NCBI RefSeq assembly: GCF_900155615.1
Contig: NZ_FUHT01000004.1
Coordinates: 248,001-312,000 of the forward strand
Direction: 5' to 3'
DNA from: Massiliimalia massiliensis
GTDB lineage: Bacteria; Bacillota; Clostridia; Oscillospirales; Ruminococcaceae
DNA length: 64,000 nucleotides
Position numbers and translations under genes: made by a program. Under the pieces are notes generated by a model. It was not told where the DNA came from. It saw only the letters and a list, made by a program, of their open reading frames with translations, and did no database searches. Shown piece by piece: positions 9,225 to 16,344 of this stretch (its first letter is position 1; each line of letters begins with the position of its first letter).

Positions 9225-9779
9225 ATGAAGAGGAGCACGCGGATTGCATATGGTGGAATCATATCGGCATTGAGCTTGGTCGCGATGTTTTTCACGGGGG
9301 TTTTCCCCTTTGCCGAATATGCCCTGCCGGCTGTTTCAGGGGTTTTTCTGGTTGTGCTGGTAATCGAATTTGGATTCAAGGCTGCGTTGATTGCGTTTGC
9401 TGCAGTCGCCCTGCTGTCTATTGTAATTACTCCAAATAAAGAAGCAGTGGTGCTGTTTATTGCTTTCCTCGGTTATTACCCGATTGTGAAAGGGAAGATT
9501 GAGACGCTGCGGACAAAGGCTGTTCCATGGGCGAAGCCGGTGCAATGGGTGTTGAAATTTGCCCTCTTTAACGCGGCGGCGATTGTCTCGTATGCGTTTA
9601 TGATTTATGTACTGGGTATGACGGAGATCATGGAGGACTTTGCAGTATTTAAGCTTGGAATCTGGATTCTGCTTCTGCTTGGCAACGCGGTTTTCCTGAT
9701 CTATGATATCGCTGTAACCCGGCTGGTTTCACTTTATATATACCAAATCAAGCCGAAATATCTCAGGCGCTTACATTAA
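9225..9779 (+). CDS. Multi-pass membrane protein, function unknown
   Basis: The 184-residue protein is almost entirely hydrophobic, with about five to six transmembrane segments. Its N-terminus (RSTRIAYGGIISALSLVAMFF) resembles that of ECF-type substrate-binding or YybS-like membrane proteins. I cannot assign a substrate. It follows the J-domain gene by 52 bases and is closed by a terminator at 9790. It may be the last gene of the preceding operon. Confidence 0.6.
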   Translation: MKRSTRIAYGGIISALSLVAMFFTGVFPFAEYALPAVSGVFLVVLVIEFGFKAALIAFAAVALLSIVITPNKEAVVLFIAFLGYYPIVKGKIETLRTKAVPWAKPVQWVLKFALFNAAAIVSYAFMIYVLGMTEIMEDFAVFKLGIWILLLLGNAVFLIYDIAVTRLVSLYIYQIKPKYLRRLH

Positions 9780-9787
9780 CATAAAAT

Positions 9788-9816
9788 CCGGGAAGCAGAG
9801 CTGCTTCCCTTTTCTT
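9788..9816 (+). terminator. Rho-independent terminator
   Basis: A 9-bp stem, gggaagcag / ctgcttccc, with an AG loop is followed by TTTTCTT. It lies 10 bases after the membrane protein stop codon. Confidence 0.85.
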
Positions 9817-9831
9817 ATTGATGGAGGAAAG

Positions 9832-10011
9832 ATGAAACGGCTGATTATGATTAACGGAACGATGGGCGTTGGAAAAACAACGGTTTGTCAGAATCTGAAA
9901 AAGCTGGGAGCAGATTCGCTCCCAGCTTTTATTTTAATGATTGATAGTCTATTTAACGGCTTTTTTTATGGCCTGGTCAAGATCGGCAATAATATCCTCG
10001 GTGTCCTCTAA
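9832..10011 (+). pseudogene. Remnant of a P-loop kinase gene (5' end only)
   Basis: A good ribosome site (ggagga) precedes ATG 9832. The first 26 codons read MKRLIMINGTMGVGKTTVCQ and on, a normal N-terminus of an AAA-type nucleoside/shikimate-kinase-like protein with Walker A GTMGVGKTT. After about position 9900 the frame enters the metY terminator and then runs antisense through the metY 3' end to a stop at 10009, giving 59 codons with no further kinase motifs. The rest of the kinase (lid, base-binding region) is missing. I read it as the left-over 5' end of a gene deleted when metY or its terminator came to lie here. A 59-residue expressed peptide is possible but unlikely. Confidence 0.7.
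9898..9931 (-). terminator. Terminator of metY
   Basis: A 12-bp stem (aaagctgggagc with its complement) and a 6-base loop are followed, on the minus strand, by T-rich sequence (ctttttcag). It begins 18 bases after the metY stop codon. The stem is also T-tailed on the plus strand, so it can act in both directions. Confidence 0.85.
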
Positions 10012-11229
10012 GCCAATCGAGAGGCGGACAGTTTCCTCGCTGATCCCGGCGGCCTTTAGCTGTTCAGCCGAAAGCTGGCTATGGGTGGTAGTAGCGGGAT
10101 GGATCACCAGGGAACGGACATCTCCAACGTTTGCAACATGCTTTAAAAGCTGCAGGCTGTCAATAAATTTCCGCCCGGTTTCCTTGCCGCCCTTTAAACC
10201 AAATGTGAAAACAGAACCGACACCGTTAGGAAGGTATTTATCTGCCAATGCTTTATATGGGCTGTCCGGCAGGGACGGATAGTTGATGAAGGATACGGAA
10301 TCATTGGAGGCCAGGAACGCGACCACCTTATCCGCATTCTCACAGTGCCGCTGCATCCTGAGGGACAGGGTTTCGATCCCCTGCAAAAGCATGAACGCGT
10401 TGAATGGGGAAAGGCAGGCGCCAAGGTCGCGGGTGATCAGGGCTCGCAGGCGGCTGATAAAGGCCGTCGGACCGAGATCGGCGAATACGATTCCGTGGTA
10501 GCTCTGATCCGGCTCGTTATAGAGCGGGAAACGTTCATTTCCCTTGAAAACAAAATTTCCGGAATCCACGACAATACCGCCCATCACAGTAGAATGTCCG
10601 CCCAGGAATTTGGTGGCGGAGTGGATGACAAAATCAGCGCCGAATTCAATCGGACGGCAGAGATACGGAGTTGTAAAGGTGGAATCTGCAATGACCGGGA
10701 TTCCATGACGGCGCCCGATTTTACAGATTGCTTCAATATCCGCTACATTTGCGTTTGGGTTGCCGACCACTTCAAAAAACAGCGCGCGTGTTTTTTCACT
10801 GATGTTGGCTTCCCAGGCATTCAGGTCATCCGGGTCAACAAATTTTACAGTAATCCCAAGGCGTTTGAGGGTCACGCCGAGCATATTGATCGCACCACCG
10901 TAAATAGCGTTGGAGGCGACGACCTCATCTCCCTCGCTGGCAAGGTTTATCATGGTGTTAAAAATTGCGGCATGTCCGGAAGCAAAGGACAGCGCGCCTA
11001 CGCCGCCGTCAAGGTCTGCGACCCGCGCTTCCAGAATGTCGTTGGTTGGATTTTGCAGGCGGGTATAGATATTGCCGCCCTGCTTTAACTCAAACAGTTC
11101 CTGCGCGAACTGTGAATCGTCAAATTGATAGGCATTGGTCAGATACAACGGCGGTGTAACTGATTTCGTAGTTGGTTCAACCTGATAACCGGAATGAACC
11201 ATTTTTGTGTCAAATTTATATTGGCTCAT
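9949..11229 (-). CDS. metY: O-acetylhomoserine aminocarboxypropyltransferase (sulfhydrylase)
   Basis: This PLP enzyme makes homocysteine from O-acetylhomoserine and sulfide, the direct sulfhydrylation route to methionine. The 426-residue length is typical of MetY and longer than the cystathionine enzymes. The N-terminus KFDTKMVHSGYQVEPTTKSV, the DSTFTTPYLCRPIEFGADFV segment and the PLP-lysine motif HSATKFLGGHST are diagnostic. The C-terminal HPATTTHSQL/VRLSIGLED region is also present. The start has aaggagcg 7 bases upstream. It is a single gene with its own promoter and terminator; no S-box (SAM) leader is visible. Confidence 0.95.
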   Translation of the reverse strand: MSQYKFDTKMVHSGYQVEPTTKSVTPPLYLTNAYQFDDSQFAQELFELKQGGNIYTRLQNPTNDILEARVADLDGGVGALSFASGHAAIFNTMINLASEGDEVVASNAIYGGAINMLGVTLKRLGITVKFVDPDDLNAWEANISEKTRALFFEVVGNPNANVADIEAICKIGRRHGIPVIADSTFTTPYLCRPIEFGADFVIHSATKFLGGHSTVMGGIVVDSGNFVFKGNERFPLYNEPDQSYHGIVFADLGPTAFISRLRALITRDLGACLSPFNAFMLLQGIETLSLRMQRHCENADKVVAFLASNDSVSFINYPSLPDSPYKALADKYLPNGVGSVFTFGLKGGKETGRKFIDSLQLLKHVANVGDVRSLVIHPATTTHSQLSAEQLKAAGISEETVRLSIGLEDTEDIIADLDQAIKKAVK

Positions 11230-11266
11230 GGTGACCGCTCCTTTATTTGATCAGTATTTCAAATTA

Positions 11267-11295
11267 ATTATAGCAGTATTGCAGGGAAAAAACAA
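11267..11295 (-). promoter_or_regulatory. metY promoter
   Basis: On the minus strand, TTGTTT at 11295-11290, a 17-base spacer and a perfect TATAAT at 11272-11267 lie about 37 bases before the metY start codon. This leaves room for only a very short leader. Confidence 0.65.
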
Positions 11296-11366
11296 ACGCA
11301 AATCAGACCGGCGTGTAAAAAACTGTAGCATGTCATAAAATAGTAATAGGTTTTCCATTGAAATTA

Positions 11367-11375
11367 TGTTATAAT
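11367..11375 (+). promoter_or_regulatory. Extended -10 promoter for the D,D-carboxypeptidase gene
   Basis: The element TGTTATAAT (TG-N-TATAAT) has no good -35, as is usual for extended -10 promoters. The leader to ATG 11504 is about 120 bases. It contains a 7-bp inverted repeat (tttggcc / ggccaaa, around 11396-11426), to which I assign no function. Confidence 0.6.
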
Positions 11376-11503
11376 AAAAAGCAATTCCGGGCGGCTTTGG
11401 CCCGATTGGCTGGTTAACAGGCCAAATGAATTTTAAAGCACAAATCGAGTGGGGCACGGCACGTTCCCATACAGATTCAAAAAGAAAGGAAGACAATGAT
11501 TCG

Positions 11504-12847
11504 ATGTTAAAAAAACGCGTCACAGCATTCTTGCTGGCCATAACAATCTCTATTTCATTTTTTGCCCTTCCCGCCCAGGCGCTGACCTTTACGCCGGATT
11601 TTGAAATTTCCAGCGAAGGCGCCTATCTTGTGAATCTGGATACCGATACGGTGATCTATGCCAAGAATGAACATAAGCAGTTCTGTCCGGCGTCCCTGAC
11701 AAAAATCATGACGGCGATTATCGCGCTGGAAAACTGCAGCGATCTGAGTACCAAGGTAACTGCTCCGGTTTTTGTCTTTGACGACCTCTATGGCCGCAAT
11801 GCCTCCAACTGCGGGATGAGCGCCGGAGAGGAAATGACAATGCTGGACCTGCTCTATGGACTGATGCTGAAATCCGGCTGCGACGCGGCTGGAACCATTG
11901 CCTATTATTTCTGCGAAGAGGATACGGACGCCTTTGTCAAAATGATGAACGACAAAGCGAAACAGATCGGGGCAAACGATACGGTTTTCGCCGATCCGCA
12001 TGGCTTGAACGACGGGGATTCTTTTACGACTGCATATGATATGTATTTGATCACCAAATATGCGCTCTCCCTTCCAAAATTTGAGGAGATTGCGACCACC
12101 TACTACTATGAGCTCCCGCCGACCAACAAACGGGGCGAGAACGACTCTACCCGTTACTGGACTCATACCAACGCAATGATGAATGATAAGTCTGTCTATT
12201 ATAATCAGTATGTCAAAGGGATTAAAACGGGAACGGCGTCCTCCTCCGGCATCCAGAATCTGGTGACAATGGCGCAGAAGGATGGAAATACCTACCTGCT
12301 GTCCGTACTTGGCGCGCCGACCAGGGATTCGGAAGGAAATCGCCTGAATGGAACGACCAAGGACAGCGGAAAGCTTTACAATTGGGTGTTCAATGATTTC
12401 AGCATGCGCTCCATTGTGGATCTGGAGGAATATATTGCAGAGGTACCGGTGGAGCTATCCTCCGGCAACAACTATGTGATGGCCTTGCCGGGTGAGGATG
12501 TCCTGTCCTTTCTGCCGAATGACCTGGACTTAAATGAAGCGCTGGAAAAAGTTCCGCATTTGAACGACGAGGTGCTCGCGCCGATTAAAAAGGGTGACAA
12601 GGTCGGGACAATGGAGCTGAAAATTGACGGGGAAACGCTGGCGACAGTCAACCTGATCGCGGCAAATGACGTAGAACGGAGTACTCTCAAATATATCCTG
12701 TATGAAGCACAGAGGTTCTTTGAGAATAAATGGGTTAAGGTTGGGCTGGTTGTTTTGGCCGTCCTGGTATTCCTTTATATCGTATTTTCCATTTCCTATA
12801 ATTACAAAAAACGCAAACGCCGAAAAAGCCGGAACAGGCTGAAATAA
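11504..12847 (+). CDS. D-alanyl-D-alanine carboxypeptidase (DacF/PBP5 family)
   Basis: The enzyme trims the terminal D-Ala of peptidoglycan stem peptides outside the cell. The 447-residue protein starts with a signal peptide (LKKRVTAFLLAITISISFF, then ALPAQA). Active-site motifs follow: SxxK as SLTKIMT (about residue 65), the second motif SGC in LKSGCDAAGT, and KTG in GIKTGTASS. A beta-rich C-terminal domain and a final membrane anchor (KVGLVVLAVLVFLYIVF) with a basic tail complete it. ATG 11504 gives the signal peptide; the extension to 11426 does not. The organism sporulates, so a DacF-like sporulation role is possible, but a vegetative role is equally likely. Confidence 0.93.
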   Translation: MLKKRVTAFLLAITISISFFALPAQALTFTPDFEISSEGAYLVNLDTDTVIYAKNEHKQFCPASLTKIMTAIIALENCSDLSTKVTAPVFVFDDLYGRNASNCGMSAGEEMTMLDLLYGLMLKSGCDAAGTIAYYFCEEDTDAFVKMMNDKAKQIGANDTVFADPHGLNDGDSFTTAYDMYLITKYALSLPKFEEIATTYYYELPPTNKRGENDSTRYWTHTNAMMNDKSVYYNQYVKGIKTGTASSSGIQNLVTMAQKDGNTYLLSVLGAPTRDSEGNRLNGTTKDSGKLYNWVFNDFSMRSIVDLEEYIAEVPVELSSGNNYVMALPGEDVLSFLPNDLDLNEALEKVPHLNDEVLAPIKKGDKVGTMELKIDGETLATVNLIAANDVERSTLKYILYEAQRFFENKWVKVGLVVLAVLVFLYIVFSISYNYKKRKRRKSRNRLK

Positions 12848-12857
12848 GCAAAGGATG

Positions 12858-12919
12858 AGCCTGCAATTTTTTACTGACTTGGGGCAGAAACCCGGGAAAA
12901 GAAAAAATTGCAGGTTTTT
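12858..12919 (+). terminator. Long-loop terminator
   Basis: A perfect 13-bp stem, cctgcaatttttt (12860-12872) with aaaaaattgcagg (12902-12914), encloses a 29-base loop and is followed by TTTTT. It closes the carboxypeptidase gene just before the PadR promoter. Confidence 0.75.
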
Positions 12920-12920
12920 G

Positions 12921-12954
12921 TTGACAAACAATATTATACAATATATAATATTGT
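12921..12954 (+). promoter_or_regulatory. Consensus promoter with overlapping palindromic operator of the padR operon
   Basis: TTGACA (12921-12926), a 17-base spacer and TATAAT (12944-12949) form a perfect sigma-A promoter. An inverted repeat, acaatatta (12928-12936) and taatattgt (12946-12954), is centred in the spacer and covers the -10. Such a site would let a bound dimer block the polymerase. The PadR-type regulator encoded 30 bases downstream is the obvious ligand (autoregulation), by inference. Confidence 0.8.
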
Positions 12955-12983
12955 CAAAGATATAAATTGATGGGAGTGAGAGG

Positions 12984-13301
12984 ATGACATTCCAACTGGG
13001 TGCGGCGCTGTTGGATTCCTGTGTCCTGGCTGTTTTGGAAAAGGGAGACACCTACGGCTATGTGCTGACGCAAAGTGTAAAGCAGATTATGGAGATATCA
13101 GAATCAACGCTTTATCCTGTGCTAAGAAGACTTCAGAAGAACGGCTGCCTGGAAACCTATGACCAGCCTTTTCAGGGCCGAAACCGCCGCTATTACCATA
13201 TTACAGAGGCGGGCCGGGTCCAACTGGGGCAGGCAAAGCAGGAATGGACGGACTATAAGCAGAAGGGGGACTTAATGTTAGCAGGAGGGATCGGAGAATG
13301 A
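12984..13301 (+). CDS. PadR family transcriptional regulator
   Basis: The 105-residue winged-helix protein has the PadR core: LLDSCVLAVLEKGDTYGYVL, then SESTLYPVLRRLQKNGCLET and the wing GRNRRYYHITEAGR. It lacks the long C-terminal dimerisation helix of PadR proper, so it belongs to the short PadR-s2 group. That group usually sits beside HAAS (DUF1700) and toast-rack (DUF4097) genes. Exactly that order follows here, with a 4-base overlap (ATGA) to the next gene. It probably represses its own operon through the palindrome at 12928-12954. Confidence 0.93.
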   Translation: MTFQLGAALLDSCVLAVLEKGDTYGYVLTQSVKQIMEISESTLYPVLRRLQKNGCLETYDQPFQGRNRRYYHITEAGRVQLGQAKQEWTDYKQKGDLMLAGGIGE

Positions 13302-13897
13302 ATCAGAAACAGTTTTTATATGAGTTGTGGCGGGAGCTGGAGCGTATCCCGATCGAAGAACGAGAGGAGGCTATGCGCTATTACGAGGAATATCTGGAGG
13401 ATGCTCAGGGGAATGAGCAGGCTATCCATGCGCTGGGAACACCGAAAGAGGTTGCAGCCCAGATTTTGGGCGACTATGCTGTCAAGGGACTTCAAAAACC
13501 GGCTAAGTCGACGAAACAGGGGCTTTCCAAGGTGTGGCTGATAATCTTGGCTATTTTTGCCTCTCCGATTGCGCTGCCGCTTGCGGTTGCCATTGCAGCA
13601 GTCGCGCTGGTGCTGGTAATTGCGGCGGTCTCGGTCATGGTGGCGCTTTGTGCCGCAGGACTTGGCGCAGTACTGGGAGGGATCGCGGTGATTATCGCGG
13701 GCTGCTGGGTTCTTGTTGCCTCTCCTGCATCTGCTGTGTTTTTTGTCGGAATTGGGGTTTTTGCAGTCGGGCTGGGATTATTAATCGGCTTGTTTTCCGT
13801 CTGGCTCGGCAGGATTTCCGTTTCGGGAATTGGACGTGCGTTAGGGCGTTTTCTGAACCGGCACCGTAAAGCGCCGAATGGACTGGAAGGAGAGTGA
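13298..13897 (+). CDS. HAAS/DUF1700 domain membrane protein
   Basis: Residues 1-65 match the HAAS (DUF1700) domain: FLYELWRELERIPIEEREEAMRYYEEYLEDA, with an ALGTPKEVAAQIL ending (quoted in parts only). Four alanine/glycine-rich transmembrane segments fill residues 78-180, and a short basic tail follows. These proteins occur between PadR-s2 regulators and DUF4097 proteins and are thought to signal envelope stress. Coupled translation is indicated on both sides: a 4-base overlap with padR and an overlap or near overlap with the next gene. Confidence 0.88.
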   Translation: MNQKQFLYELWRELERIPIEEREEAMRYYEEYLEDAQGNEQAIHALGTPKEVAAQILGDYAVKGLQKPAKSTKQGLSKVWLIILAIFASPIALPLAVAIAAVALVLVIAAVSVMVALCAAGLGAVLGGIAVIIAGCWVLVASPASAVFFVGIGVFAVGLGLLIGLFSVWLGRISVSGIGRALGRFLNRHRKAPNGLEGE

Positions 13898-13902
13898 ACC
13901 GT

Positions 13903-14934
13903 ATGAAAAGAACAGCAAAAATAATATTGTCAATTGCCCTGAGTCTAATTGGAATCGGGATAATCCTGGTAACGATCGGATATGTGTTTGGCGCGGCTAC
14001 AGGGCTGGTATGGGAGAATGACAGATTTGTGACTGTTGGAAAACAAAATGAAGAGAAACAGGTAGTGAAGGATCTTGACCTGGAAGCATTTCAGAATCTT
14101 ATGATCGATACGAGTCTGGCCGACGTCCAAGTAAAGGAAGCGGATTCCTACGGTGTGGAAATTATCTATTATCATGAAAATCAGAGGATAGACTATACCC
14201 TGGAAGACAAATCCCTTAAAATCGAATCGGCAGCTCAGAACAGCCCGTTCCAGCTCCAGATTGGCTTTTTGGGGAATAGGACGGCTTCTGTGATTGTATC
14301 TGTTCCGAAGGGGACGAAACTGGATCAGCTTTCTGTGCAGAACGACTGCGGCGATACCCGCCTGGAAAATTTGACTGCCGGGGAGATTTCACTATATGCG
14401 GGATTAGGGAATACGGAGCTATCCGGAGTTACAGCGGAAAAGCTGGAGCTCGACAACAATTCGGGAGAAGCGGCAATTGAAAAAAGTGAGATCCAAGTTT
14501 TGAGCTGCGATATGGATTTGGGCGACCTCACGCTTACTTCTGTTTCCGGCAGACGGGTAGAATCTATGATCTGCAACGCAGGAGACATTGAATTGGAGGA
14601 TTGCAGCTGGAGCGAGGGCATCCTGTCACTGCAGAATGACCTGGGGGATATCACAGCAGAGAGTCTGACTGTGCACGGCCTTACGCTAAAAAGCTCGGCT
14701 GGCTCTGTAGAGCTCGCTGGCAGGATTACCGGTAAGATTCAAGCAGAGGTTGATCTCGGGGACGCGCAATTCAGCATCACCGGCAAGCGCAGCGATTACC
14801 AGTTATCACTGGATACGGACCTGGGAGACATTTCAGTTGATGGAGACAAATTTCAGGAAGTGAAAAACAACGGTGAAAATCAGATGGAGATTAAAGCGGA
14901 CTGCGGTGACATTGACATTGAATTTACAGAATAA
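13903..14934 (+). CDS. DUF4097 (toast-rack) domain envelope protein
   Basis: The 343-residue protein has an N-terminal membrane anchor (IILSIALSLIGIGIILVTIG, near residues 7-26). A long right-handed beta-solenoid-like domain follows, with repeating strands such as DLDLEAFQNLMIDT, LDQLSVQNDCGDTRLENL and LDTDLGDISVDG. The recurrent D-x-G-D-I/A/T motif (about ten copies) marks DUF4097. ATG 13903 is chosen because ggagag lies 8 bases upstream; GTG 13894, overlapping the previous stop, is the alternative. As the last gene of the PadR-HAAS operon it is likely the exported sensor or effector of that system. Confidence 0.88.
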   Translation: MKRTAKIILSIALSLIGIGIILVTIGYVFGAATGLVWENDRFVTVGKQNEEKQVVKDLDLEAFQNLMIDTSLADVQVKEADSYGVEIIYYHENQRIDYTLEDKSLKIESAAQNSPFQLQIGFLGNRTASVIVSVPKGTKLDQLSVQNDCGDTRLENLTAGEISLYAGLGNTELSGVTAEKLELDNNSGEAAIEKSEIQVLSCDMDLGDLTLTSVSGRRVESMICNAGDIELEDCSWSEGILSLQNDLGDITAESLTVHGLTLKSSAGSVELAGRITGKIQAEVDLGDAQFSITGKRSDYQLSLDTDLGDISVDGDKFQEVKNNGENQMEIKADCGDIDIEFTE

Positions 14935-14976
14935 AAAAGGAAAGGAGAGGCAGACTGTCTCTCCTTTCCTTTGATT
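14935..14976 (+). terminator. Terminator of the padR operon
   Basis: A 13-bp stem, aaggaaaggagag (14937-14949) with ctctcctttcctt (14959-14971), has a 9-base loop. The T content after it is modest (ttgatt). Confidence 0.75.
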
Positions 14977-15059
14977 AGTGTCTTTAGACGGTTGAGTGCC
15001 AGCGGCACGAAACAGAAAACCACCCGCTATGCGGGTGGGAAACAAAAGGTTAAACCAAA

Positions 15060-15122
15060 AAAATCACCTTTCGTGGTACAATAAGATGTTCAAGCTTATT
15101 GCAAAAAAAGAAAGGTGATTTT
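15060..15122 (+). promoter_or_regulatory. Shine-Dalgarno-sequestering hairpin of tnpA
   Basis: A perfect 13-bp inverted repeat, aaaatcacctttc (15060-15072) with gaaaggtgatttt (15110-15122), pairs the tnpA ribosome site (aaaggtga) one base before ATG 15124. An inner 7-bp stem (caataag 15079-15085, cttattg 15095-15101) extends the structure. Repression of TnpA synthesis by a leader hairpin is a known feature of IS200. Confidence 0.75.
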
Positions 15123-15123
15123 A

Positions 15124-15585
15124 ATGGCAAATAAAACAAACAGTTTATCACACACAAAATGGATGTGTAAGTACCACATAGTGTTCATACCGAAATACCG
15201 AAGAAAAGCGATATACGGACAGTATAGAGTGGATTTGCAGAAAATCATAAGAACACTGTGTAAATACAAAGGAGTAGAAATACTGGAAGGAAATATGATG
15301 CCTGACCATGTACATCTGCTTTTAAGTATACCACCAAAAATAAGTGTGTCAAGTTTCATGGGATACTTGAAAGGAAAAAGTGCGTTGATGATGTTTGATA
15401 AACATGCAAATCTAAAGTATAAGTATGGGAACAGACATTTCTGGGCAGAGGGGTACTATGTAAGTACAGTAGGACTCAATGAGGCAACCATACGGAAATA
15501 CATAGAGGAACAGGAAAAGCACGATATAGCACTGGATAAATTGAGTGTAAAAGAGTATGAAGACCCTTTTAAGGGTAGCAGGTAG
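15124..15585 (+). CDS. tnpA: IS200-type Y1 transposase TnpA
   Basis: The 153-residue HUH single-strand transposase has the typical start HTKWMCKYHIVFIPKYRRK. The metal-binding HUH motif is MPDHVHLLLSIPP, and the catalytic-helix region is FWAEGYYVSTVGLNEATIRKYI with the nucleophile tyrosine. The frame is complete and intact, so the element could be active. Codon use is more AT-rich than in the neighbours, which supports recent acquisition. Expression is probably very low because the ribosome site is buried in a hairpin. Confidence 0.95.
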   Translation: MANKTNSLSHTKWMCKYHIVFIPKYRRKAIYGQYRVDLQKIIRTLCKYKGVEILEGNMMPDHVHLLLSIPPKISVSSFMGYLKGKSALMMFDKHANLKYKYGNRHFWAEGYYVSTVGLNEATIRKYIEEQEKHDIALDKLSVKEYEDPFKGSR

Positions 15586-15817
15586 TACGAACGCCCTTTA
15601 AGGGGCGGCAAAAGCGGCAAAGGCAATAGGCTTGAACAAAGAGAAAGCCAGCGTCTTTAGGCGCTGGTCGGTATCTGCCCCTTATAGGGGCGAGCAAACC
15701 ACCCGTTTGACGGGTGGTTATGATTGTTTACAATATCTTTAGAAAGTAACCTATTGTGTTTTTCCTTATATTTTGCTAAAATGATAAAATGAGGAATAGA
15801 AAAGCAGGGGCAAAAAG

Positions 15818-16312
15818 ATGAAACAGCTAAACATTGTTTTGGTAGAACCACAGATTCCGCAGAATACCGGGAATATTGCACGCACCTGTGCTGCGACTGG
15901 GGCGCGGCTTCATATTGTCAAGCCGATGGGATTTCAGATAGATGACAGGAAGCTGAAGCGCGCTGGCCTGGATTACTGGTACCTGCTGGATATCACCTAC
16001 TATGAAAGCCTTGATGATTTTTTTGCGGGAAATGATGGGGTGTATTATTACTTCACCACCAAAGGACAGCATATCTATTCGGACGTTATATATCCGGACA
16101 AGGTTTATCTGTTTTTTGGCAGGGAGGACGCCGGCCTGCCGGAGGAGCTTTTGTATCAGAATCCGGAAACAGCGGTGCGCGTCCCCATGATCCGGGATGC
16201 ACGCAGCCTCAATCTGTCCAATACGGTTGCGCTGGCCGCATATGAGGTGCTTAGGCAATGGGGTTTCCCGGAGCTGAAGGTAAAGGGACAGTTAACCCGG
16301 TTTGAGTGGTAA
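15818..16312 (+). CDS. trmL: tRNA (cytidine(34)-2'-O)-methyltransferase TrmL
   Basis: This SpoU-superfamily (SPOUT) enzyme methylates the wobble nucleotide of leucine tRNAs. The 164-residue protein has LVEPQIPQNTGNIARTCAATG at its start (quoted as LVEPQIPQNTGNIARTC), FGREDAGLPEEL, and the trefoil-knot SAM site VPMIRDARSLNLSNTVALAAYE. Length matches the family. It starts just after the IS element with agcagggg as ribosome site. The IS separates it from the padR operon, so it needs its own promoter; none is convincing. Confidence 0.93.
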   Translation: MKQLNIVLVEPQIPQNTGNIARTCAATGARLHIVKPMGFQIDDRKLKRAGLDYWYLLDITYYESLDDFFAGNDGVYYYFTTKGQHIYSDVIYPDKVYLFFGREDAGLPEELLYQNPETAVRVPMIRDARSLNLSNTVALAAYEVLRQWGFPELKVKGQLTRFEW

Positions 16313-16344
16313 TTATGTAATGAAAAGAAAGGTATGAGAAGAAG

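Larger units (their letters stand above)
14977..15725 (+). mobile_element. IS200/IS605-family insertion sequence (tnpA only)
   Basis: The unit holds a Y1 transposase gene flanked by subterminal hairpins of the same sequence type: ccacccgc-TAT-gcgggtgg at 15020-15038, and aaccacccg-TTTGA-cgggtggtt at 15697-15719. Upstream of both hairpins is a matching stretch, agTgtctttagAcg (14977-14990) and agCgtctttagGcg (15650-15663). There are no terminal inverted repeats and no target duplication, as expected for this family. Exact cleavage points are not resolved, so the ends given are approximate. No tnpB is present. Confidence 0.8.

Noticed and set aside
10345-11088. A 247-codon frame on the plus strand
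   Set aside because: It is antisense to metY, a clear PLP enzyme, and carries no family motif.
15586-15725. Repeated short palindromes after tnpA that suggested a CRISPR-like or guide-RNA array
   Set aside because: The units differ in sequence and spacing, and no tnpB or cas gene is present; they are better explained as the right end of the IS200 element.
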